DNA of 6,675 nucleotides. It comes from Bacteroidota bacterium. Lineage in GTDB: Bacteria > Bacteroidota > Bacteroidia > Flavobacteriales_D > Crocinitomicaceae. Positions 1 through 5,637 of the stretch are shown here, piece after piece. Positions within the stretch are counted from its first letter, which is position 1, and each line of letters begins with the position of its first letter. Under the pieces are notes generated by a model. That model saw only the letters and a program-made list of their open reading frames with translations. It was not told where the DNA came from and searched no databases. The position numbers were made by a program, and so were the translations under genes. Where the stretch lies: the NCBI GenBank assembly GCA_016866415.1, contig VGML01000114.1:1-6675 (forward strand). Reading direction: 5' to 3'.

Positions 1-1905
1 ATGAGCAGTGTGCTACCCATTGTCAAGTTAACCACCTTGAGTAACCCCATCAACAACAATGTGAAAGTTCCTGTGAAGATGGAAATCATTGACCATGGGT
101 TAGGACAATTGAACTACAGCAATGATACAATCTATTCATACGAAGGAAACATCCTGGCGGAGTGGCAAGGGTTCACGGGTCCAGCGTATCCCAAAAAAAA
201 CTACGACTTTGATTTGATCGATGCTGGTGGGAATAAAATCGACACTTCCCTGTTGGGCTTACCTGCTGAGAACGATTGGATTTTCAAGGCCGAGTATTTG
301 GATAACACCCTGCTAAAAAACAGTGTTGCTTATTACTTTTCCCGAAAAATGGGACGCTACGCTCCTCGAACGAAGCATTGTGAAATCTTCCTCGACGGTA
401 ACTACATTGGAGTGTACACGCTCACTGAAAAAGTCAAACGCGATAAGAATCGTGTGGATATCGCAAAAATGACCTCAGCCGATACGGTTGGAAGTGCTCT
501 GACTGGCGGGTACATCATTGAAATGAACATCAACGGAGATCCCGGTGCTTGGAATTCAGCCTATCCTCCTATTAACAGTGCTACTTCGCCCAATCCGGTG
601 GAATTCAAGTTTGTTTACCCCAAGAGCGATAGCATTTTGCCGGTGCAAGGAAATTACATCAAAACATACGTTGATTCGTTTGAAAATGCCTTGAACGGAG
701 CAAATTTTACCAACGATTCCCTCGGTTACCGAGCTTGGATTGACGTGAGTACCTTCATTGACTTTTTGATTGTCAACGAATTCTCGATGAACTACGACAG
801 CTACGGACGCAGTACATACATGTACAAGGAAAAAGACACCGATGGCGGGAAATTATGCATTGGCCCGCCGTGGGATTATGACCGCGCGATGGACTCCCCT
901 CCAACCTCGGGTTGGGTATGGCAGAACTGTCATCCGTATTGGCCCTTCCCTTTTTGGTGGTCAAAAATGTACACCGACAGCGTGTACCGGCATGAACTGG
1001 CCTGTCGATGGTTCAGCCTGCGGGAAAATGAACTTTCGAACGGGAAATTCATGGCCTTTATCGACAGCACTGCGAACTTGTTGTACCAGGGACCCGCTGA
1101 GCGTAATTTTGCGATTTGGCAATCGTTGAACGGTGTGCCTTACCCCCAGCAAGTGCTTAATTTGAAGGTATTCATGTACCAACGGCTCACATGGATCGAC
1201 CAAACCTTGGCCCCCTTTGGAGCGGAATTACCCAAGGTACAGATTCCTCAAGATACCACAGTTTGTGTGGGAATCACCTATACCGCTCCCTACAACCCCT
1301 TGTACAGTTACAACTGGAAACCCGGTCCTGAAACCCCTGAAATCACGTTGACAACTCCTGGTCCTTACCTGTTGGAAGTGAGCGATGCCTTTGGATGCGT
1401 GCGCAATCTTCCTATGAACGTGGGAATTTCTGCGCCGGACAGCACCTTCAACCCAAGTAGTGCTGGAATCGAATATACCTTTACTGGGAACAACGGAACC
1501 AGCAGCCAATACCTTTGGGATTTCGGAGACCAAACTCCTTGGGGCAATGGGCCGCAAGCAATGCATGTGTATGCCGTTTCGGGAATTTATACCGTTCAAA
1601 TGACCGTTACCGACACGCTGGACTGTATAGGAAAATCCTCACAAACGCTGCAGATTACCGAGGGTAGCATTCAGGTGGGAATTCAGCCCAACCCCTTCGT
1701 AAACAATCCAACAGTTGTACATAATTTACCGAACGATAAAGCCTTCACCTTTGTGCTTTACGATGCGGCGGGCAGAAAACTTCAAGCATTGGATTCCCCC
1801 TTATCGCCCTTTACCCTTGAGACCAGGGGCATGGCCCAAGGCACCTATTGGTTGAAGTGTATTTTTGACGGGGAAACCATCGCTCAACATTTGATTCGAT
1901 TATAA
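1..1905 (+). CDS. CotH kinase family protein with PKD-like domains and T9SS C-terminal sorting domain (5' end probably missing)
   Basis: A 634-residue frame opens on an ATG at the first base. Residues about 4-400 resemble the CotH protein-kinase-like family. Visible blocks are YPKKNYDFDL (63-72), NDWIFKAEYLDNTLLKN (91-107), FLDGNYIGVYTLTEKVKRD (130-148), GGYIIEMN (169-176), and IGPPWDYDRAMDS (287-299), whose WDYDRA aspartates D292 and D294 are candidate metal/catalytic residues. Residues 411-475 form an Ig-like domain with a DTTVCVG...YSYNW...GPYLLEVSDAFGC pattern. Residues 483-552 are a PKD domain (YLWDFGD 504-510, HVYAVSGIYTV 522-532). Residues 555-634 are a type A T9SS sorting domain (QPNPF 562-566, YDAAGRKL 587-594, GTYWLKC 614-620). 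A T9SS cargo needs an N-terminal signal peptide, and none is present: the frame starts directly at the first CotH strand (VLPIVKLTT). The true start therefore probably lies upstream of the window. The predicted location is the cell surface or medium; the substrate is unknown. GC is visibly higher than in neighbouring genes. Confidence 0.88.
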   Translation: MSSVLPIVKLTTLSNPINNNVKVPVKMEIIDHGLGQLNYSNDTIYSYEGNILAEWQGFTGPAYPKKNYDFDLIDAGGNKIDTSLLGLPAENDWIFKAEYLDNTLLKNSVAYYFSRKMGRYAPRTKHCEIFLDGNYIGVYTLTEKVKRDKNRVDIAKMTSADTVGSALTGGYIIEMNINGDPGAWNSAYPPINSATSPNPVEFKFVYPKSDSILPVQGNYIKTYVDSFENALNGANFTNDSLGYRAWIDVSTFIDFLIVNEFSMNYDSYGRSTYMYKEKDTDGGKLCIGPPWDYDRAMDSPPTSGWVWQNCHPYWPFPFWWSKMYTDSVYRHELACRWFSLRENELSNGKFMAFIDSTANLLYQGPAERNFAIWQSLNGVPYPQQVLNLKVFMYQRLTWIDQTLAPFGAELPKVQIPQDTTVCVGITYTAPYNPLYSYNWKPGPETPEITLTTPGPYLLEVSDAFGCVRNLPMNVGISAPDSTFNPSSAGIEYTFTGNNGTSSQYLWDFGDQTPWGNGPQAMHVYAVSGIYTVQMTVTDTLDCIGKSSQTLQITEGSIQVGIQPNPFVNNPTVVHNLPNDKAFTFVLYDAAGRKLQALDSPLSPFTLETRGMAQGTYWLKCIFDGETIAQHLIRL

Positions 1906-1919
1906 GATGACAATCTTAT
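1902..1919. other. Perfect 7-bp inverted repeat between convergent genes
   Basis: ATAAGAT (1902-1908), a 4-base loop GACA and ATCTTAT (1913-1919) form a perfect hairpin. It includes the stop codon of the CotH gene and fills the 17-bp gap to the mnmE stop. The stem has a single G-C pair, and neither strand has a T-tract after it, so it is at best a weak bidirectional terminator or an RNA 3'-end stabiliser. Its position exactly between two convergent stops makes a function plausible but unproven. Confidence 0.3.
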
Positions 1920-1922
1920 GGC

Positions 1923-3278
1923 TTACTTCCCGATACAAAACCGTTCAAAGATCGTCCCAAGGATATCTCGATCAATTTCGATTTCACCTGTTATATTTCC
2001 AAGGGAACGCATCGCGGCACGAATGTCAAGGGCAATGAAATCTCCTGTGGTTCCGTTTTCGAGGTCAATGCTTACTTTTTCCAAAGCTTCAGCAGATTTT
2101 ATAAGTGCTTCATAATGACGAGCATTGGAAACAATGGTTTCATTTTGAATATCGAAGGAACCAACGACGAGGTCAACCAATTTTTGTTTGAGTGAATCGA
2201 TACCAATTCCGTTTTTGGCGCTGATTGAATGTTCCTCGTTTATTCGCCAATCCAAGTCAATTTTATTGGCTACCAAGAGGATTTTTTTGTCGGTATATTT
2301 TTGCTCCAATTCAGCTTGCCAATTCTTAACTTCATCTATACTCGATTGATTTGAAGCATCAGCTAGACAAAGCACAATTGAGGCTTGTTCAATTTTCTCG
2401 AATGAACGTTCGATGCCCATTGCTTCTATTTCCTCTGCACCCTCACGAATTCCAGCCGTGTCAATTAAGCGAAAAAGAATTCCATCAATGTTCAAGGTTT
2501 CTTCAATTACGTCGCGTGTCGTACCGGCAATGTTACTCACAATCGCACGATTTTCTCCCAACAATTGGTTCAGCAAGGTGCTTTTTCCGGTGTTTGGTGC
2601 GCCGACAATCGCTACTGGAACGCCATTTTTTAAGGCATTTCCAAGTTTGAACGATTCAGCCAAGCGATTGACCATTTTCAGGACATCTGCCACTAATTTT
2701 TTCAATTGAGTTCGATCGGCAAATTCAACGTCTTCCTCGGAAAAATCGAGTTCCAATTCGATCAAGGAGGCAAAGTGAATCAGTTTTTCCCGCAATTCTT
2801 TCAACTGACTTGAAAAGGTTCCTCGTAGCTGTTTCAAAGCGATTTCATGTGCTTGTTTCGATTGAGAAGCAATCAAATCTGCCACAGCTTCCGCTTGTGA
2901 GAGATCCAATTTTCCATTCATGAAAGCACGTTTGGTAAATTCACCCGGTTCGGCTAAACGGAAACCACTAGAAGTTAGAACGTTTAGTATTTCTTGCTGA
3001 ATGAAATTAGAACCGTGACACGAAATTTCGACGCTTTCTTCGCCCGTGAAACTCTTTCCTTGTTCAAAAATGCTAATTAAAACCTCGTCTATTGCTTTTC
3101 CATTTGAATCAGAGAGAACGCCAAAATGAATCGTATGCGACTTTTGGGTAGTTAAATCTTTCGAAAAAAATGGATTTACAAGGTTAATTGCATCTTTCCC
3201 TGAAGCGCGAATTACAGCAATTGCACCAACACCATTTGTAGTGGCTAAAGCACATATCGGTTCGTTTTCAAAAGACAT
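1923..3278 (-). CDS. mnmE: tRNA uridine-5-carboxymethylaminomethyl(34) synthesis GTPase MnmE
   Basis: A complete 451-residue protein of normal family length. With MnmG it installs the (carboxymethyl)aminomethyl group at C5 of the wobble uridine in certain tRNAs, using a folate one-carbon unit; it acts in the cytoplasm. The N-terminal folate-binding domain carries TTNGVGAIAVIRASG (13-27). The helical domain follows, with the conserved block PGEFTKRAFMNGKLDLSQAE (111-130). An inserted G domain has G1 GAPNTGKS (226-233, including the Asn expected to coordinate K+), the G2 loop IAGTTRD (250-256), G3 DTAG (273-276), G4 NKID (338-341) and a likely G5 SAK (353-355). The protein ends in the hallmark FCIGK, whose cysteine is essential in the family. 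The start is chosen because ICALATTNGVG aligns at the usual distance from the N terminus. MnmG is not in the window. The gene follows a terminator and appears to have its own promoter; it is convergent with the CotH gene. Confidence 0.98.
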   Translation of the reverse strand: MSFENEPICALATTNGVGAIAVIRASGKDAINLVNPFFSKDLTTQKSHTIHFGVLSDSNGKAIDEVLISIFEQGKSFTGEESVEISCHGSNFIQQEILNVLTSSGFRLAEPGEFTKRAFMNGKLDLSQAEAVADLIASQSKQAHEIALKQLRGTFSSQLKELREKLIHFASLIELELDFSEEDVEFADRTQLKKLVADVLKMVNRLAESFKLGNALKNGVPVAIVGAPNTGKSTLLNQLLGENRAIVSNIAGTTRDVIEETLNIDGILFRLIDTAGIREGAEEIEAMGIERSFEKIEQASIVLCLADASNQSSIDEVKNWQAELEQKYTDKKILLVANKIDLDWRINEEHSISAKNGIGIDSLKQKLVDLVVGSFDIQNETIVSNARHYEALIKSAEALEKVSIDLENGTTGDFIALDIRAAMRSLGNITGEIEIDRDILGTIFERFCIGK

Positions 3279-3282
3279 AAAA

Positions 3283-3290
3283 CAAAGTTA
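3283..3290 (-). promoter_or_regulatory. Bacteroidota-type -7 element (TAACTTTG) for mnmE, apparently leaderless
   Basis: Read on the minus strand, TAACTTTG matches the TAnnTTTG -7 consensus perfectly and is followed by TTTT and then the mnmE ATG at 3278. In this promoter class transcription starts a few bases after the final G, so the mRNA would begin at or next to the A of the ATG. No TTG -33 element is visible at the normal distance; that region is occupied by the upstream gene's terminator stem. The exact octamer match, its recurrence before the flavin-reductase gene, and the terminator just upstream support the call. No transcript data are available. Confidence 0.5.
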
Positions 3291-3293
3291 GGT

Positions 3294-3325
3294 AAATAAA
3301 AAAGGTGAAGATAAACCTCACCTTT
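3294..3325 (-). terminator. Rho-independent terminator after the DUF3127 gene
   Basis: On the minus strand AAAGGTGA (3325-3318) and TCACCTTT (3308-3301) form a perfect 8-bp stem with a 9-base loop. The stem runs straight into a T-rich tail, TTTTTTATTT (3303-3294, sharing the last stem bases). It lies 21 bp after the stop codon of the DUF3127 gene and before the mnmE start. It therefore separates the flavin-reductase/DUF3127 unit from mnmE although all three are on one strand. The plus-strand reading has no good T-tract. Confidence 0.85.
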
Positions 3326-3346
3326 CTAAATTCATTTTACAATCAA

Positions 3347-3748
3347 TTAAAAAGGTAAATCGTCTGAATCGTCGTTTTCAGAGATTACACTTGACGTTGG
3401 ATTTGCAGTTGCAGCGGGAATTGGATCTAGGTTCATCGCAGACGGACCTCCAGCAGGCATTGCTGTTCCTTGACCAGCACGTTCAATTCTCCATGCTTCA
3501 ATTGTATTGAAATACTTTACTTCACCTTGTGGGCTTGTCCATTCTCTTCCTCGCAAATTGAAAGAAACTTCCACTTGCTCATTTGTTTGAAAATTGTCTA
3601 ACAAAGCACATTTATCTTGTGTCGCTTGAAATGAAATCAATTGTGGGTATTGATCTTGCGTTTCAACAACAAATTCTCTTTTTGAAAATCGATCGGAAAC
3701 AACTTGGGTTGGGTTTATTACTTTAAGGGTACCTGATAATTTAAACAT
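3347..3748 (-). CDS. DUF3127 domain-containing protein with SSB-like acidic C-terminal tip
   Basis: A 133-residue protein that I recognise as the DUF3127 family, common in Bacteroidota and of unknown function. The N-terminal 90 residues are a compact beta-rich domain: FKLSGTLKVI (2-11), KREFVVET (23-30), YPQLISFQ (34-41), VEVSFNLRGREW (59-70) and YFNTIEAWRIER (79-90). This pattern is compatible with an OB-like fold (inference). Residues 91-120 are a Gly/Ala/Pro/Ser-rich, probably disordered linker. The protein ends in ENDDSDDLPF, very like the acidic, Phe-terminated tip that bacterial SSB uses to recruit repair and replication enzymes. The overall plan (small beta domain, flexible linker, acidic DDLPF end) thus mimics SSB, but the domain is not the standard SSB sequence. 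It starts 24 bp after the flavin-reductase stop, so it is probably co-transcribed with it, and it is followed by a strong terminator. A nucleic-acid role is a hypothesis. Confidence 0.88.
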   Translation of the reverse strand: MFKLSGTLKVINPTQVVSDRFSKREFVVETQDQYPQLISFQATQDKCALLDNFQTNEQVEVSFNLRGREWTSPQGEVKYFNTIEAWRIERAGQGTAMPAGGPSAMNLDPIPAATANPTSSVISENDDSDDLPF

Positions 3749-3772
3749 ATTTAATCGTATTAATTTAATTTA

Positions 3773-4666
3773 CTAATTGTTAAAGGAGAGCAAGGTCATC
3801 CAAGCTTCTTCCAGTTTATTTTCTTTTAATAATTCACTTGCCCGAACATGAAGTTTTTGCTCCAGTTCAGTGGGTTTCTCTTCTAAAGATACAAATAAAT
3901 CACTTAATTCAATCAATTTATATTCATTGACATCTGTTTCATTTGGAAGAGCTTCAATTCCTGCTAAATGACCTAGTTCGTTTCCGGTTAATATTTTACT
4001 ATTTCGAACATCGAAAGGAAGCGCATCGAAGCCAATTCCACAAGTTGTAATAGGTTTTTTAATTTCAAACATCGAATTTTGGTCAGCTCGACAATACCAA
4101 TCGCCACCCATTCGAGAAACCAAATCAATTTTATGTTGGTCAATCATTCCGTTGGAATCCAAAACAGCTTCGTTGATGTGAATTTTTACTACTTCTGAAA
4201 TGATGAGGTTTCCAGCTCCTCCTTCGTGACCAAGCTCAACGACTTCATTCACTTTGCACTCAAATTGAACAGGAGATTCACCAACACGGAAGGGTTTAAC
4301 CAAGTCTGATTTGACAGCAGTAAATCCAGCTTTTTCAAATTCACTGACACCAGGTGCATAAGGCGAACTAGCCAAACTCATTTGATGTACGATGTCGTAA
4401 TTGACAACATTGATAACCACCTCTGGAACAACTTTTACATTGTTGTAGGTGTCTTTCGTGGTATTGCTTCTTCCTGATCTTGCAGGAGAGAATATTAAAA
4501 TCGGCGGATTTGCACTAAATACATTAAAAAAACTAAATGGCGCCAAATTGGGATTTCCATTTTCGTCAACCGTAGAGGCAAAAGCAATGGGTCGAGGGCC
4601 AATCGCTCCAAGCAAATATTGGTGTAATTTAGGTATTGGAAGTTCTTTGGGATCTAGGGTAAGCAT
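3773..4666 (-). CDS. Flavin reductase family protein (FMN-binding split barrel)
   Basis: A 297-residue cytoplasmic protein with no signal peptide or membrane segment. Residues about 10-205 match the flavin-reductase-like, FMN-binding split-barrel family. Visible blocks are LLGAIGPRPIAFAST (18-32), NLAPFSFFNVFSANPPILIFS (40-60), the likely phosphate/flavin-contact stretch RSGRSNTTKDT (63-73), VVINVVNY (83-90), SPVQFECKV (131-139) and SRMGGDWYCR (184-193). Family members bind FMN and reduce it or use it for NAD(P)H-dependent reduction; the specific substrate cannot be read from sequence. After the barrel comes a roughly 90-residue C-terminal extension ending in a charged helical region (ELEQKLHVRASELLKENKLEEAW, described in parts: 267-289), beyond the core domain. 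The ATG at 4666 is supported by the typical LDPKELPIPKLHQYLLGA N terminus. It is the first gene of a likely unit with the DUF3127 gene. Confidence 0.9.
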   Translation of the reverse strand: MLTLDPKELPIPKLHQYLLGAIGPRPIAFASTVDENGNPNLAPFSFFNVFSANPPILIFSPARSGRSNTTKDTYNNVKVVPEVVINVVNYDIVHQMSLASSPYAPGVSEFEKAGFTAVKSDLVKPFRVGESPVQFECKVNEVVELGHEGGAGNLIISEVVKIHINEAVLDSNGMIDQHKIDLVSRMGGDWYCRADQNSMFEIKKPITTCGIGFDALPFDVRNSKILTGNELGHLAGIEALPNETDVNEYKLIELSDLFVSLEEKPTELEQKLHVRASELLKENKLEEAWMTLLSFNN

Positions 4667-4682
4667 CGTATAAACTTTAAAT

Positions 4683-4708
4683 CAAAGTTAATCTTATTTC
4701 ACGTTCAA
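4683..4708 (-). promoter_or_regulatory. Predicted Bacteroidota-type promoter of the flavin-reductase/DUF3127 unit
   Basis: On the minus strand TAACTTTG (4690-4683) is a perfect TAnnTTTG -7 element. A TTG (4708-4706) lies 15 bp upstream, somewhat closer than the usual -33 spacing. The octamer ends 16 bases before the flavin-reductase ATG, which predicts a leader of roughly 12 bases. The same octamer precedes mnmE. No Shine-Dalgarno sequence is evident in the leader. Confidence 0.55.
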
Positions 4709-4749
4709 TTTTTGAATTTTAAGGAGTAGTTATTCACAGAATGTTTGCT

Positions 4750-4757
4750 TATCTTTA
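4750..4757 (+). promoter_or_regulatory. Weak candidate -7 element for the MORN-repeat gene
   Basis: TATCTTTA differs from the TAnnTTTG consensus only at the last base and lies 17 bp before the ATG at 4775. No TTG is found at a suitable -33 distance. The 108-bp divergent region between the two genes must hold a start signal for this gene, and this is the best match I see, but short A/T-rich motifs of this kind occur by chance. Confidence 0.25.
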
Positions 4758-4774
4758 TGTTCTGAAAGTTTAAA

Positions 4775-5626
4775 ATGACATTTTATCGATTTCTAATTCT
4801 TGGGTTTTTTATTTGCAGTGGTTCGTTCATTTTCTCTCAAAATTTGAAGGACAAAAATGGCAAACGAACGGGAAAATGGGTTTTTAAAGGAAGCGATCGT
4901 CCGAATTCAGGAGTGACAAAAGATGGAAAGATAGAAGAAGGTTATTTTGTAAATGGTCGAAAAGAGGGTATTTGGATTAAATATCATTCAGATGGAAAGA
5001 CGGTCAGCTTAAAGGGGAACTACACGAATAACCGTCCTGAAGGTGATTACAAACGATTTCACAAAAGTGGAAAGCTTCGTGAATCGGGTTCATTTAGTAA
5101 AGACGAATATAAAGGGCTTTTAACGCGCTATTATGCGAATGGAAAAATGGCCTATCAAGGCACTTACAACAATTCCGGTTACGAAAATGGAACCATCAAT
5201 TATTTTCATGAAAATGGCAATCTTGCACTTGAATATACAGTAAAGGGAAATGAACTAATTGGCAAGGTCTGTCGGTATTATGAGGATGGATCTTTGAAAG
5301 AGAGCTTCACGATTTCTGCTGATGGGAAAATTCAAAATACACAGACGTTTGAGCGCAAGGAAAAACCGAAAACTGCTGATAAAGATGTTAAAACTCCAAA
5401 AACGATTTATCCTCCTTCTGTAAAAAATCCAAATACGAAAGGATTGCGTTTCAACCCAAATGGATACAACACGATTTATAACGAAAACGAGGATATATGG
5501 ATGGATGGCGAATTCAAAAATGGCCAACTATGGGACGGAAGGGTCCGTGATTATGACAAAAATGGCATTGTTCAAAAAATTCGTGTTTTCAAGAATGGCA
5601 TCTATCATTCAGATGGGTCATTTTAA
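4775..5626 (+). CDS. Exported MORN/YwqK-type repeat protein
   Basis: A 283-residue protein. Residues 1-21 form a signal peptide: a short basic start, a hydrophobic core LILGFFICSGSFIF, and likely cleavage near FS-QN. The mature part carries tandem units of about 24 residues of the toxin-antitoxin 'YwqK' / MORN-like type: 56-80, 81-104, 105-128, 129-153 and 154-177. Each has the pattern G-aromatic-x(4-6)-(E/K)G-x(3-4)-(Y/F)(Y/H)-x(2)-GK or GN/GS. A partial unit occurs at 26-39 (DKNGKRTGKWVFKG). A Lys/Pro-rich linker (about 193-215) separates these from a divergent C-terminal repeat at 245-277. The 'antitoxin' label on database relatives is not supported here: the protein is exported and no toxin gene adjoins it. 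It is probably periplasmic or surface-associated, but there is no T9SS sorting tail and no lipobox cysteine at the expected cleavage site. The molecular role is unknown. It is convergent with ribE, 11 bp apart. Confidence 0.87.
   Translation: MTFYRFLILGFFICSGSFIFSQNLKDKNGKRTGKWVFKGSDRPNSGVTKDGKIEEGYFVNGRKEGIWIKYHSDGKTVSLKGNYTNNRPEGDYKRFHKSGKLRESGSFSKDEYKGLLTRYYANGKMAYQGTYNNSGYENGTINYFHENGNLALEYTVKGNELIGKVCRYYEDGSLKESFTISADGKIQNTQTFERKEKPKTADKDVKTPKTIYPPSVKNPNTKGLRFNPNGYNTIYNENEDIWMDGEFKNGQLWDGRVRDYDKNGIVQKIRVFKNGIYHSDGSF
4844..5305 (+). repeat. Degenerate protein-level tandem repeat (MORN/YwqK units)
   Basis: The codons for residues about 24-177 of the exported protein encode one partial and five fuller copies of a ~24-residue unit built around Gly-aromatic and Asn/Ser-Gly-Lys turns. 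Short words such as aatgg(a/c)aaa recur at roughly 72-base spacing. Similarity is mainly at protein level; the DNA copies have diverged, so recent expansion is unlikely. Confidence 0.6.
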
Positions 5627-5637
5627 GAACTCCAGTT

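Noticed and set aside
773..1203. Overlapping open frames on both strands (773-964, 842-1129, 961-1203) inside the CotH gene
   Set aside because: All lie within the conserved kinase-like domain coding sequence and show no family motifs; they result from the higher GC and fewer stops of this gene.
1228..1599. A 123-codon open frame on the minus strand inside the CotH gene
   Set aside because: It is antisense to well-conserved Ig/PKD domains, has no recognisable domain, and its Arg/Ser/His-rich composition is typical of a shadow frame.
1918..2709. Plus-strand open frames within mnmE (1918-2115, 2351-2650, 2413-2709)
   Set aside because: They are antisense to the MnmE G domain and C terminus, which are clearly coding on the minus strand.
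4449..4673. Plus-strand open frame at the start of the flavin-reductase gene
   Set aside because: It is the antisense shadow of the conserved N-terminal flavin-binding region.
4667..4774. A small RNA or riboswitch in the divergent intergenic region
   Set aside because: The region is A/T-rich, without a strong hairpin or recognisable riboswitch core; promoter elements explain it adequately.
5599..5615. Short hairpin CATCT-n7-AGATG near the end of the MORN-repeat gene as a terminator
   Set aside because: The stem is only 5 bp, lies within coding sequence, and is not followed by a convincing T-tract on either strand.
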